Assembly: GCF_020177265.1 (NCBI RefSeq)
Contig: NZ_JAIVMC010000001.1
Span: 248,001-312,000, forward strand
Direction of reading: 5' to 3'
Length of the DNA stretch: 64,000 bases
From: Pseudooceanicola marinus
GTDB taxonomy: Bacteria > Pseudomonadota > Alphaproteobacteria > Rhodobacterales > Rhodobacteraceae
How positions within the stretch are numbered: the first letter of the stretch is position 1; each line of letters begins with the position of its first letter. A program made the translations under genes and the position numbers. The notes beneath the pieces were generated by a model. It saw only the letters and a program-made list of their open reading frames with translations, was not told where the DNA came from and made no database searches. This document shows, one piece after another, positions 43,827-54,561 of the stretch.

Positions 43827-44729
43827 ATGACCTATCCCCAGAGAGATCGCGCCCCGCGCTCGCGTGCCGTGGCCGCGACGCGGAAGATGCCGGACCTGCG
43901 CGCCCCGATCCTGAGCTTGCTGCTGGCCCTGGCGCTGGTGCTGAGCCTGGCCCTGCCGGGACGGGCCGCCAGCCGCGAGGAGGTGCGCGATTTCCTGACC
44001 GTGACGGGATTCGATGCGGCCATCGATTCGATCTCGCTGTCGTCGGATCGTGGCCCGGCGATGCTGGGGCTCGACGATCCGGGCTTTGCCACCGTCTGGA
44101 ACCTGATGGCGGCCCCGGTCTTCGATCCGGCGCAGATGCAGGAGATGGCGGTGACCATGTTGCAGGACACGCTGGACGAGGAGGCGATCCGGACCGCTCA
44201 TGAATTCTACGGCAGCGAGTTGGGCCGTCGCCTGGTCGAGGTGGAGAATGCCTCGCACATGGATGAAAGCGAGGACCGGCCGGAGCTGTCGGATGCGCTG
44301 CTGGCGCATCTGATCGAGGAACGCGAGGTCGATCGCATCGCCGCGCTGGATCGGCTGGTGTCGGCGCTGGACGATACCTCGGACGGGGTTGCGGCCATGG
44401 CCGAGGTGCAGACCCGCTTCATGATCGCTGCGCGCGACGCCGGGGTGATTGAGTTGCGCGTTGGCGACGAGGCGCTGCGCGACCTGATCACCCAGCAGTT
44501 CCGCGAGATGCAATCGGACAACGGCTCGCAGGACGCCGTGGCCCATGCCGCCTGGACCTATCGCGATTTCACCACCGAAGAGATCGACGCCTATGCCGAG
44601 GCGCTGGAGGATCCGGGGATGCAGCGTGTCTACGAGCTGATGAACGCGGTGCAATACGAGGTGATGGCGGACCGTTTCGAGACTGCGGCTGGCCTGCTGG
44701 AAGGCGCACAGCCGGGCCAGGAGCTCTGA
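43827..44729 (+). CDS. DUF2059-type exported protein (copy 1)
   Basis: A 300-residue protein of unknown role. A basic start and a long Leu/Ala-rich core ending at GRAAS form a signal peptide, so it is probably periplasmic. Two helical repeats of the DUF2059 kind are seen, best in FTTEEIDAYAEALEDPGMQRVYELM near the C-terminus; the earlier copy is around AHEFYGSELGRRLVEVE. AGGAG lies 7 nt before the ATG at 43827; other in-frame ATGs at 43812 and 43887 lack this. It forms a tight pair with the next gene, 3 bp apart. Confidence 0.75.
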   Translation: MTYPQRDRAPRSRAVAATRKMPDLRAPILSLLLALALVLSLALPGRAASREEVRDFLTVTGFDAAIDSISLSSDRGPAMLGLDDPGFATVWNLMAAPVFDPAQMQEMAVTMLQDTLDEEAIRTAHEFYGSELGRRLVEVENASHMDESEDRPELSDALLAHLIEEREVDRIAALDRLVSALDDTSDGVAAMAEVQTRFMIAARDAGVIELRVGDEALRDLITQQFREMQSDNGSQDAVAHAAWTYRDFTTEEIDAYAEALEDPGMQRVYELMNAVQYEVMADRFETAAGLLEGAQPGQEL

Positions 44730-44732
44730 TCG

Positions 44733-45635
44733 ATGCGCACGCGCGCCCTCCTGGCGCCGCTGCTCTGCGGCCTCTGGCCGTGGGCCGCGGGGGCCGGGAC
44801 GGGCGTGCCTGTCGCGCCACCGGCGCCGGGAGGCGCGGAAGTGGCCGAGGAGGCGCGTGTGTTGGCGCCTGGCCGGGCCGAGGCCGACCGTATCTATGAC
44901 CTGATGGGCCTGCCGCGCCTGGTCGACACCATGCGGGCCGAGGGCCTGCGGATGAGCGAGCAACTGGCCGAGGACTACCTGGACGCGCCCGCCACGCCCG
45001 CCTTTCACGACATGGCCACCCGGATCTACGACACGGAGCGCATGAATCGCGTGATGCGTCGCGCCTTCGTCCGGCGCCTGGGCGAGGCGGCGCCCTGGCA
45101 GCTGGACCATCTGGTCGCCTATTACGACAGCCCGCCGGCGCAGCGTATCGTGCGCGCAGAACTGGGCGCGCGGCGTGATTTCCTGGATCCCGAGGTCGAG
45201 ACGGAAGCTGGCCGCGATGCCGAGATCGCGCGGGTGGAGGAGCCGGACCTCTACGCGGCGGTCGGCGCCTACGTCGAGGCCGGCGACCTGATCGAGATGA
45301 ACCTCGGCGGCGTGCTGACCGCGAATTACCACTTCTACCTCGGCCTGATGGACGGCGGCGCCTACACCATGACCGAGGAGGAGATCTTGGCCGATGTCTG
45401 GCAGCAGGAGGAGGCGGCGCGGCTGGACATCGAGCTTTGGCTGCGCGCCTTCCTGACCTATGCCTACCAGGATGTGCCGGATGCGGCCCTGGACGACTAC
45501 CTCGCCCTGGTCCGCAGCCCCGAGGGTCAGCGGCTGAATGCGGCCCTGTTCGAAGCCTACGGTGTGCTCTACAATGATCTCTACCGTGCACTCGGTCGCG
45601 GGGTGTCGACCCTGCTGAGTGGCGAGGAGCTTTGA
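44733..45635 (+). CDS. DUF2059-type exported protein (copy 2)
   Basis: A 300-residue paralogue-like partner of the preceding gene, the same length but with low identity. It has a shorter signal peptide (ALLAPLLCGLWPWAAGA) and two DUF2059-like helical units: LGEAAPWQLDHLVAYYDSPP near residue 115, and VPDAALDDYLALVRSPEGQR near the C-terminus. GGAG from the end of the upstream gene serves as ribosome-binding site. No catalytic residues can be named. Tandem arrangement and equal length suggest that the two proteins act as a heterodimer or that one arose by duplication. Confidence 0.73.
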   Translation: MRTRALLAPLLCGLWPWAAGAGTGVPVAPPAPGGAEVAEEARVLAPGRAEADRIYDLMGLPRLVDTMRAEGLRMSEQLAEDYLDAPATPAFHDMATRIYDTERMNRVMRRAFVRRLGEAAPWQLDHLVAYYDSPPAQRIVRAELGARRDFLDPEVETEAGRDAEIARVEEPDLYAAVGAYVEAGDLIEMNLGGVLTANYHFYLGLMDGGAYTMTEEEILADVWQQEEAARLDIELWLRAFLTYAYQDVPDAALDDYLALVRSPEGQRLNAALFEAYGVLYNDLYRALGRGVSTLLSGEEL

Positions 45636-45709
45636 TCCGCGTGGATCCTCCCGGCCTGACGACAGGCGCCCGCGGGACTGGATTTCCCGATGGGGAAGGG
45701 ACGCAAGGC

Positions 45710-45738
45710 TTGACAAGCAGGACACTTGCCTCGATATA
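45710..45738 (+). promoter_or_regulatory. Strong promoter of rplU-rpmA
   Basis: Consensus -35 TTGACA, 17-bp spacer, GATATA (or TATAGC if the spacer is 19). The leader before rplU is about 140 nt. Confidence 0.65.
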
Positions 45739-45884
45739 GCGCCCATCCCGGCGGGTCTCGTACCCTGCCGGGCGTTTCAATTTCGCCCGAGAGAGGGCGC
45801 GCAGTTCGAAGGCGAGCGGGCAGGGCCCGGTCAGGAACACCCGATGCAGGGGGCCGCAGGACGCGACAGAAAAAGGAAGAGCAC

Positions 45885-46511
45885 ATGTTTGCGGTTCTGA
45901 AAACCGGCGGCAAGCAATACAAGGTCCAGTCTGGCGACCTGCTGCGCGTCGAGAAGCTGGCGGCTGACGCCGGCGAGAAAATCCAGTTCAACGACGTTCT
46001 GATGCTCGGTGGCGACAAGGTCACCGTGGGCGCGCCCTTCGTGGCCGGCGCCGCCGTCCAGGCCGAGGTCATCGACCAGATCAAGGGCGACAAGGTCATC
46101 AACTTCGTCAAGCGCCGCCGGAAGCACTCTTCCAAGCGCACCAAGGGTCACCGTCAGCAGCTGACCCTGCTGAAGATCACCGAGATCCTGGCCGAAGGCG
46201 CGGACAAGTCCGGCGTGAAAGCCGCTGTTGGTGCCGGCTCGATCGACGGTGTCGCCGCTGCCGCTCCGGCCCCCAAGGCCGAGAAGAAGGCCGCAGCACC
46301 GAAGGCCGAAGCAGCCGCCGGCGCTGACGACCTGAAGAAGCTCTCGGGCGTGGGCCCCGCACTGGAGAAGAAGCTGGTTGCCGCCGGCATCACCTCCTTC
46401 GCCCAGATCGCTGCCTGGACCGACGCCGACATCGAAGCCCTCGATGACGCGTTCAAGGGCAAGGCTCAGTCGAACAACTGGGTCGCCGAAGCCAAGGAAC
46501 TGGCCCAGTAA
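45885..46511 (+). CDS. rplU: 50S ribosomal protein L21 with C-terminal helix-hairpin-helix extension
   Basis: Residues 1-103 are L21 ([18 protein letters not shown], then [20 protein letters not shown]-type rRNA-contact loop). A linker rich in Ala, Lys and Pro spans about 125-150, and residues 152-208 form an extra domain: [20 protein letters not shown], then [19 protein letters not shown]. This helix-hairpin-helix-like unit also occurs at the end of other alphaproteobacterial proteins such as NuoE. Total length is 208 versus about 103 for standard L21. ATG at 45885 with AAAAGGAAGAG upstream; followed by rpmA. Confidence 0.95.
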   Translation: MFAVLKTGGKQYKVQSGDLLRVEKLAADAGEKIQFNDVLMLGGDKVTVGAPFVAGAAVQAEVIDQIKGDKVINFVKRRRKHSSKRTKGHRQQLTLLKITEILAEGADKSGVKAAVGAGSIDGVAAAAPAPKAEKKAAAPKAEAAAGADDLKKLSGVGPALEKKLVAAGITSFAQIAAWTDADIEALDDAFKGKAQSNNWVAEAKELAQ

Positions 46512-46538
46512 GGGCCCCGTTAACAGGAGACACGCAAG

Positions 46539-46808
46539 ATGGCACACAAGAAAGCTGGCGGTTCTTCCCGCAACGGTCGCGACTCCGCGGGCCGCCGCCT
46601 CGGGATCAAGAAGTTCGGCGGCGAAGCCGTTCTGGCCGGTAACATCATCGCACGTCAGCGCGGCACCAAATGGTACCCCGGTGAAGGCGTCGGCATGGGC
46701 AAGGATCACACGATCTTCGCCACCGAAGATGGCGCCGTGAAGTTCCACAAGGGCCTGAAAGGCCGGACCTTCATTTCGGTTCTGCCAGTGGCCGAGGCCG
46801 CCGAGTAA
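46539..46808 (+). CDS. rpmA: 50S ribosomal protein L27
   Basis: An 89-residue L27: the N-terminal [20 protein letters not shown] reaches the peptidyl-transferase centre, and [20 protein letters not shown] is the core signature. AACAGGAGA precedes the ATG. It is the usual partner of rplU, and the unit is closed by the hairpin at 46834-46862. Confidence 0.98.
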   Translation: MAHKKAGGSSRNGRDSAGRRLGIKKFGGEAVLAGNIIARQRGTKWYPGEGVGMGKDHTIFATEDGAVKFHKGLKGRTFISVLPVAEAAE

Positions 46809-46833
46809 GCCGACTGCCCTCGCGACAGACTTT

Positions 46834-46862
46834 AAGGGGATCGGCAAGCAGCCGGTCCCCTT
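46834..46862 (+). terminator. Intrinsic terminator after rplU-rpmA
   Basis: AAGGGGATCGGC / GCCGGTCCCCTT (one G-T pair), 5-nt loop, then TGCCGTTT. Confidence 0.72.
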
Positions 46863-46909
46863 TGCCGTTTCGGTGGTGAAAGGGGCCCGACCCTGAGAGG
46901 AGCACCCCC

Positions 46910-47524
46910 ATGGACGACGCAGACATCAAGGATCCGTTGAAATCGCGCAGCAGCGCGATGATCGCCGCCGCGGATCGCAAGGCCGCAGGCGACGCGGAGG
47001 CATTCGACCAGCCGGTCATCGAGGCCGATGGCATGGTGCTGCGTCCGCTGACCTACGCCGATGCGGGGATGATCGAATTCTACGCCAGCGATGCGCGGGT
47101 GGCCGAGATGACCACCTCGGTCCCGCACCCGCTGCCGCCGGGCACGACGGACAGTTTCGTGGCCCGGGCCCTGAAACCCTCGCCACGCGAGGTGATCTGG
47201 GCGATGGATGCCTCCGCCGAGGGCGGGGCGGACTTCAAGGGCGTCATCAGCCTGAAACGCATGGACGGCGGGCAGAGCGAAATCGGCTACTGGGTCGCGC
47301 CAAGCTGGTGGAACGGCAATGCGGCCTCGGCCGCGGTTGAGGCACTGGTGGCGGCGAACCCGCTGGGGGACCGGACCTATTTCGCCACCGTCTTTCAGGA
47401 CAATCCCGGTGCAGCCCGCGTGCTGACCAAGACCGGGTTCGAATACGTGGGAGACGCCGAGGCCTTCTCGGTGGCACGGGGCGCCAAGGTGGCGACCTGG
47501 ACCTATATCAGAAAACTCGATTGA
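46910..47524 (+). CDS. GNAT family N-acetyltransferase
   Basis: A 204-residue acetyltransferase of the RimJ/RimL-like group. Core parts are LRPLTYADAGMIEFYASD, the GVISLKRMDGGQSEIGYWV strands, and the acetyl-CoA-side AVEALVAANPLGDRTYFA; the usual late segment is NPGAARVLTKTGFEYVGD. The N-terminal 35 residues are polar and variable. GAGAGGAGC precedes the ATG at 46910. It lies between rpmA and obgE in the same direction, a position common in this family of bacteria; the substrate, perhaps a ribosomal protein N-terminus, is inference. Confidence 0.88.
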   Translation: MDDADIKDPLKSRSSAMIAAADRKAAGDAEAFDQPVIEADGMVLRPLTYADAGMIEFYASDARVAEMTTSVPHPLPPGTTDSFVARALKPSPREVIWAMDASAEGGADFKGVISLKRMDGGQSEIGYWVAPSWWNGNAASAAVEALVAANPLGDRTYFATVFQDNPGAARVLTKTGFEYVGDAEAFSVARGAKVATWTYIRKLD

Positions 47525-47546
47525 GCCGCCGGCCCGCCTGAGATAG

Positions 47547-49744
<2,198 letters not shown>

Positions 49745-49777
49745 CCGCCGCAGGCGCCGCCGCCCAAGGAGGACGGG

Positions 49778-51043
49778 ATGAACGACACCCTGACGATCGA
49801 AGAAGTGATGACCGGCATCGGCCGGGCCGCCAAGGACGCCGCCGCCGAGCTGGCCTTCGCCCCCGCCGAGGCCAAGGCCAAGGCGCTGGAGGCTGCCGCC
49901 GACGCGGTCTGGGCCGCGCGCGCCGATATCATCGCTGCCAATGCCGATGACCTGAAATTCGGGGAAGACAAGGGCCTGACGCCGGCCATGATGGACCGGC
50001 TGAAGCTGGACGAGACGCGCATCAAGGGCATCGTCGACAGCCTGCGCGCCATCGCAGCCCAGGCCGACCCGGTGGGCGAGGTGATCGCCGAGTGGGAACA
50101 GCCCACGGGGCTGAAGATCCGCCGCGTGCGCACGCCCCTTGGCGTCGTCGGCGTGATCTACGAAAGCCGCCCTAACGTGACGGCGGATGCCGGCGCGCTC
50201 TGCCTGAAAGCCGGCAATGCGGTGATCCTGCGCGGCGGCTCCGAGAGCTTCCACAGCTCTCGTGCCATCCATGCCTGTCTGCTGGAAGGGTTGCGCGCCG
50301 CGGGTCTGCCCGAGGCCTCGATCCAGCTGGTGCCGACCCGGGACCGCGCGGCGGTGAGCGAGATGCTGACGGCGACCGACTACATCGACGTGATCGTGCC
50401 CCGGGGCGGCAAGGGCCTCGTGGGGCTGGTGCAGCGCGAGGCGCGGGTGCCGGTCTTTGCCCACCTCGAAGGCATCGTGCATATCTACATCGACAAGGCC
50501 GCTGATCCGCAGAAGGCGCTGGACGTGGTGCTGAACGCCAAGACCCGGCGCACGGGCATCTGCGGCGCCGTGGAATGCCTGCTGATCCACCGCGACGTGG
50601 TGGCGACGATCGGGCAGGGCGTGCTGCGCGCGCTGGCCGAAAAGGGCGTCGAGGTGCGCGGCGATGCCGAGCTGTCGAAGCTGCCGGGCATTTCCGCCGC
50701 CGAGGAGGACGACTGGGGCCGTGAATACCTCGACAGCATCGTCGCGGCCCGCGTGGTGGATGACGTGGACGATGCCATCGCCTATATCCGCAAGCATTCG
50801 TCGAGCCACACCGAGGGTGTCATCACCGAGGATCCGGAGGTCGCGGAACGCTTCTTCCAGCGCGTCGACAGTGCCATCCTGATGTGGAATGCCTCCACCC
50901 AGTTCGCCGATGGCGGCGAGTTCGGCATGGGCGCGGAGATCGGCATCGCCACCGGCAAGATGCATGCCCGAGGCCCCGTGGGGGCGGAGCAGCTGACCTC
51001 GTTCAAGTATCTGGTGACCGGAGACGGCACGACCCGCGCCTAG
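49778..51043 (+). CDS. proA: Gamma-glutamyl phosphate reductase
   Basis: Second enzyme of proline synthesis; a 421-residue NADPH-dependent aldehyde-dehydrogenase-fold reductase. Catalytic Cys262 lies in [13 protein letters not shown]; other blocks are [23 protein letters not shown], and the late [24 protein letters not shown] precedes the ATG at 49778. It ends the obgE-proB-proA set. Confidence 0.97.
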   Translation: MNDTLTIEEVMTGIGRAAKDAAAELAFAPAEAKAKALEAAADAVWAARADIIAANADDLKFGEDKGLTPAMMDRLKLDETRIKGIVDSLRAIAAQADPVGEVIAEWEQPTGLKIRRVRTPLGVVGVIYESRPNVTADAGALCLKAGNAVILRGGSESFHSSRAIHACLLEGLRAAGLPEASIQLVPTRDRAAVSEMLTATDYIDVIVPRGGKGLVGLVQREARVPVFAHLEGIVHIYIDKAADPQKALDVVLNAKTRRTGICGAVECLLIHRDVVATIGQGVLRALAEKGVEVRGDAELSKLPGISAAEEDDWGREYLDSIVAARVVDDVDDAIAYIRKHSSSHTEGVITEDPEVAERFFQRVDSAILMWNASTQFADGGEFGMGAEIGIATGKMHARGPVGAEQLTSFKYLVTGDGTTRA

Positions 51044-51106
51044 GCGCGGGCCGGCCTCGGAGGGAAGCCCGGAAAGAGACGGGCCGCCAGAGACAAGGAT
51101 CGGGCA

Positions 51107-51129
51107 GGGGCCTCGCCACGGCGGGGCCC
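51107..51129. terminator. Hairpin between convergent proA and chpT
   Basis: GGGGCCTCGCC against GGCGGGGCCC (one G-T pair and small loop), followed by TTGTCG on the plus strand. Likely a shared weak terminator. Confidence 0.5.
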
Positions 51130-51145
51130 TTGTCGCAGCAGGGGA

Positions 51146-51751
51146 TCAGAACTGCAGGGTCAGGCTGTCGCCCTGTTCGGTGACGGTGATCTGCCCGTGC
51201 CGTTCGGCCACCAGCGAGGGCAGCAGGGCGAACTGCACATGGGCGGGCATGACCGTCTCGGTGCCTTCACCGCTGGCAAGGATCTGCCACAGCTCCGGAT
51301 CGGGGCGCGTGCTGCGCGCCGGGCCCGAAACCTCCCACCCTGTGGGGTCGTTATCGGGCCGGGTGACCGAGATCACGCCGCCATGAGGCATGGCGCTTTC
51401 CAGGCAGAGCAGCGCCAGGAAGACCTCCTGGATGCGGCGGCGCTGGAAATCGCCGGTCGGCGTCCAGTCGTAAGTCTGCCGCCCCGACCGGCTGAGATCG
51501 TCGAGCAGGTCCGACACCTCCCGCGAACCGATGCGCTGTCCCTCGCCGGCCAGGCCGAAGGCGATCCGCATGAAGCGGATCTTGGCGGAGGCGGCGGAGA
51601 CCGAGTCGGAGATCAGGCCCATTTCCGGCCCCTGCGCCGCACCTTCCAGCGACAGCAGTTCCAGACCGTTCTGGATCGCGCCGACCGGAGAAATCAGGTC
51701 GTGACAGATCCGCGACCCTATGAGCGAGGCGAGAAGATGCGTAGACTGCAA
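51146..51751 (-). CDS. chpT: Histidine phosphotransferase ChpT
   Basis: A 201-residue dimeric phosphotransferase that passes phosphate from CckA to CtrA and CpdR. The phosphorylated His17 lies in RICHDLISPVGAIQNGLELL, the DHp-like helix; the C-terminal half is a degenerate ATPase-like fold without ATP motifs, as known for ChpT. No ATG fits; TTG at 51751 with AAAGGG nine bases upstream gives a normal N-terminus. The gene runs opposite to the DUF3553 gene only 39 bp away, so each promoter must lie within or next to the other gene. Confidence 0.88.
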   Translation of the reverse strand: MQSTHLLASLIGSRICHDLISPVGAIQNGLELLSLEGAAQGPEMGLISDSVSAASAKIRFMRIAFGLAGEGQRIGSREVSDLLDDLSRSGRQTYDWTPTGDFQRRRIQEVFLALLCLESAMPHGGVISVTRPDNDPTGWEVSGPARSTRPDPELWQILASGEGTETVMPAHVQFALLPSLVAERHGQITVTEQGDSLTLQF

Positions 51752-51790
51752 TGTGACATACCCTTTACCCTGACTGTCGAAAGCCCCGCC

Positions 51791-51973
51791 ATGTCCGATC
51801 TGAACGCCCTGCTGGAACCTGGCATGCTCGTGCGCCATCCCATGGAACCCGACTGGGGCACGGGGCAGGTGCAATCGAACATCGGCGGCCGGATCACGGT
51901 GAACTTCCCCGAGGCCGGCAAGATCGTCATCGACGGGTCCAGAATCGCGCTGATCCCGGTCTTCGACCACTGA
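51791..51973 (+). CDS. DUF3553 small protein
   Basis: A 60-residue protein of the DUF3553 family. LEPGMLVRHPMEPDWGTGQV resembles the CarD/KOW-type SH3-like beta barrel, and ITVNFPEAGKIVI completes it; such folds bind proteins or nucleic acid. The ATG at 51791 was chosen because the family core starts at once; upstream in-frame codons oppose chpT. Divergent pairing with chpT, with 39 bp between the starts, suggests a linked regulation but not a shared function. Confidence 0.8.
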   Translation: MSDLNALLEPGMLVRHPMEPDWGTGQVQSNIGGRITVNFPEAGKIVIDGSRIALIPVFDH

Positions 51974-52048
51974 AACCGTTAAGTGGTATACAGGAGGTTA
52001 ATACAGGCCAGGGTTGCGCCGAAAGACCAAAGAGCTACGTGCCCGCGC

Positions 52049-52077
52049 TTGCCTGTATCGCCCCTCTTGCCTACAAC
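52049..52077 (+). promoter_or_regulatory. Candidate promoter of olsB-olsA
   Basis: TTGCCT, 17-bp spacer, TACAAC, about 60 bp before the olsB ATG. The -10 is imperfect. Confidence 0.35.
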
Positions 52078-52136
52078 GCCGCAAGGTTGGGACATGCCCG
52101 ACCCGACAGGATGACCGCAGGACCCAAGCGCCCCTC

Positions 52137-52913
52137 ATGACCCAGACCGCCGCCCCGCAGTTCGAGACCCGCCTGGCCGCGAGCGAGGAGGACCTGCGCG
52201 CGGCGCAGCACCTGCGCTACAAGGTCTTCGTCGAGGAACTGGGTGGCAGCGGCGCCATGGTCGACCATACGGCGGAGCTGGAGCGGGACCGTTTCGATCC
52301 GCATTTCGATCACCTGCTGCTGATCGACCACGCCCGCCCTGGACCGCTGCGCGAGCAGGTCGTGGGCGTCTACCGCCTGCTGACAGATGACGCTGCGGCA
52401 CGGATTGGCCAGTTCTATTCCGCCGATGAATACGACCTGTCGAAGCTGATCGCCTCGGGGCGCAAGTTGCTGGAACTGGGCCGCTCCTGCCTGCACGCAG
52501 ATTACCGTGGCGGGGCGGCGATGATGCACATGTGGGCCGCCCTGGCCGACTACGTGATCGAGCGCGGGATCGAGGTGCTCTTCGGTGTGGCGTCCTTCCA
52601 TGGCACGGATGTCGAGGCGCTGGCCGGGCCGTTGTCGGCCCTGCATGCCCGCCACCTGGCGCCCGAGGCCCTGCGCGTGCGCGCTCTGGAAGACTCCTAT
52701 CAGCGGATGGACCTGATCGCCGAGGGCGAGCTGGACCGTGTCGCGGCGATGCGCGCCGTGCCGGCGCTGATCAAGGGGTACCTGAAGCTCGGCGGCTTCG
52801 TCGGCGAAGGCGCCTACATCGACTATGCCTTCAACACCGTGGACGTCTGCCTGGTGCTGGACACGCAGCTGCTGAACGAAAAGCAGAGCCGCCTGTTCCG
52901 GCGCGAGGGCTGA
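52137..52913 (+). CDS. olsB: L-ornithine N(alpha)-acyltransferase OlsB
   Basis: First step of ornithine lipid synthesis: transfers a 3-hydroxyacyl group from acyl carrier protein to ornithine. The 258-residue GNAT-like protein shows HLRYKVFVEELGG near the N-terminus, RFDPHFDHLLLID, LELGRSCLHADYRGG and FGVASFHGTD, all OlsB/hemolysin-type acyltransferase blocks. olsA follows after 4 bp. Ornithine lipids replace phospholipids under phosphate limitation in this group; no Pho box was recognised here. Confidence 0.93.
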   Translation: MTQTAAPQFETRLAASEEDLRAAQHLRYKVFVEELGGSGAMVDHTAELERDRFDPHFDHLLLIDHARPGPLREQVVGVYRLLTDDAAARIGQFYSADEYDLSKLIASGRKLLELGRSCLHADYRGGAAMMHMWAALADYVIERGIEVLFGVASFHGTDVEALAGPLSALHARHLAPEALRVRALEDSYQRMDLIAEGELDRVAAMRAVPALIKGYLKLGGFVGEGAYIDYAFNTVDVCLVLDTQLLNEKQSRLFRREG

Positions 52914-52917
52914 GGAC

Positions 52918-53757
52918 ATGAGCGCCACCTGGTACGCGCCCGAGCCGCCCGCACCGCCACCGCCGCTGGACGGCGCCGCGAAGTGGCGCATCGCGCGCCG
53001 CGCCGGGCCGCTGGCGCTGTTCCTTCTGCTGTGCCTCGCCTTGCTGCTGCTGGTGCGCCTGGTCGAGCGCGCGCTGTGCGGGCTGCGCCGCCCCGTCACG
53101 CCGATCTTCCAGCGCCAGGTCTGCCGGGCCTTCTTCCGCTTGTCGGGCATACGGCTGAAGGTCACCGGCACGCCGATGCGCGAACGCGGCGCGATAGTGT
53201 CGAACCATGTCAGCTGGCTGGACATCTTCACCCTGTCAGCGCCGCGCCCGGTCTTCTTCGTTTCGAAATCCGAGGTCCGCAGCTGGCCCGGCATCGGCTT
53301 TCTCGCCCGGGCCGCCGGCACCGTGTTCATCACCCGCAAGCGTGGCGATGCGAAGGCCCAGCAAGACGTCTTCCTGAACCGGCTGCGCGCCGGTCAGCGG
53401 CTGATGTTCTTCCCCGAGGGCACCTCGACCGACGGCAAGCGGGTGCTGCCCTTCAAGACCACGCTGTTTGCCGCCTTCTTCGCGCCGGAGCTGCGGGACT
53501 TCTGCCACGTGCAGCCGGTGACGCTGCTGTACCGCGCGCCTGAAGGAGAGGAGCCGCGATTCTACGGATGGTGGGGCGACATGGACTTCGGCGCGAGCTT
53601 CCTGAAGATCTTCGGGGCGAAGCGCCAGGGCGGGGTCGAGGTGATCTATCACCCGCCGCTGGCCGTGGCCGATTTCACTGACCGCAAGGCGCTGGCGGCC
53701 GAATGCGAACGGCGTGTGCGCAGCGCCATGCCCTGGGATTGGCAAAAGGACGCCTGA
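52918..53757 (+). CDS. olsA: Lyso-ornithine lipid acyltransferase OlsA (PlsC family)
   Basis: Second step of ornithine lipid synthesis: acylates lyso-ornithine lipid; such enzymes may also act on lysophosphatidic acid. The 279-residue protein has one N-terminal membrane helix (residues 36-60) and the PlsC motifs NHVSWLD (HX4D catalytic), FFPEGTSTDG and the later PVTLLYRAP. The N-terminal 20 residues are Pro/Ala-rich. ATG at 52918, 4 bp after olsB. It converges with the ThiE-like gene, 18 bp apart. Confidence 0.93.
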   Translation: MSATWYAPEPPAPPPPLDGAAKWRIARRAGPLALFLLLCLALLLLVRLVERALCGLRRPVTPIFQRQVCRAFFRLSGIRLKVTGTPMRERGAIVSNHVSWLDIFTLSAPRPVFFVSKSEVRSWPGIGFLARAAGTVFITRKRGDAKAQQDVFLNRLRAGQRLMFFPEGTSTDGKRVLPFKTTLFAAFFAPELRDFCHVQPVTLLYRAPEGEEPRFYGWWGDMDFGASFLKIFGAKRQGGVEVIYHPPLAVADFTDRKALAAECERRVRSAMPWDWQKDA

Positions 53758-53775
53758 GGCGCCCCTTGTCCGGGA

Positions 53776-54393
53776 TCAGAAGCGGTCGGTCAGAGCCTTC
53801 AGCGCCGCGACGGCGTCGTCTTCGCGCCAGATCTCTTCGCCCACGCCGAAGAAATCGGTGACGGGCGAAAGGCGCGCCACGACCTCGGGGCTGAGCCCGC
53901 CTTCGGCGACCACGGGCAGTTCGATCATCTGCGACCACCATTCGAAGATCTCGAAATCGGCGGTTTCGCCATCGGCCAGCGCAGTGGCGCCGGCAGGCCC
54001 GAAGGAGATGTAGTCACAGCCCGCTTCGCCCGCGTTCATGCCCTCATGCCGGGAGGTGCCGCAGAAGGCCCCGACGATGGCATCCGCGCCAAGCGCCTTG
54101 CGGGCCTTGCGGACCGACCGCGCGCCGTCATCCAGGTGCACCCCGTCGAGCCCAAGGCGTTCGGCCAGCACGATATGCCGGTCGATCACCAGCGCCACGT
54201 CGCGCGGCGTCGTCACTTCGCGCAGGGCATCGGCGGCGCGACAGATGCGATCCTCGTCGTGGCTGGCCAGGGTCAGGCGCACGCAGGCGACCTCCTGCGC
54301 GTCCAGCACCGCGGCCAGGCGATCGGGGAATTCCATCAGGTCGAATTCCGGCGGGGAAATCAGATAGATCTGCGGCTGCTCTTCCTGGGACAT
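53776..54393 (-). CDS. Thiamine phosphate synthase-like (ThiE/TenI family) protein
   Basis: A 205-residue TIM-barrel protein of the ThiE/TenI family. The framework is present (IYLISPPEFD opening, VHLDDGAR, GCDYISFGPAG, VVAEGGLSPE), but canonical ThiE motifs are altered: VHLGQED is replaced by VHLDDGA, and the diphosphate-binding GPxFPTxTK by GPAGATALAD. It may therefore be a TenI-like or unassigned relative, not the housekeeping enzyme. The ATG at 54393 is used because the frame upstream is unrelated. It stands alone, divergent from trmJ. Confidence 0.75.
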   Translation of the reverse strand: MSQEEQPQIYLISPPEFDLMEFPDRLAAVLDAQEVACVRLTLASHDEDRICRAADALREVTTPRDVALVIDRHIVLAERLGLDGVHLDDGARSVRKARKALGADAIVGAFCGTSRHEGMNAGEAGCDYISFGPAGATALADGETADFEIFEWWSQMIELPVVAEGGLSPEVVARLSPVTDFFGVGEEIWREDDAVAALKALTDRF

Positions 54394-54561
54394 TCCGGGG
54401 CCTCTCACGTTTCGGGCCGATATAGCGTGCCACCGGCGCTGGTGCAAAGGGATTGCGACGGCGCAGCAGGCCGGACCTGTGCGGGCTTGCCGGGGGGCAG
54501 GGGCCTCGACAGCGCTGCCCGGCGCGTCTAGGAGGGGCCAGTCTTTCAAGGAGCCTGACCC

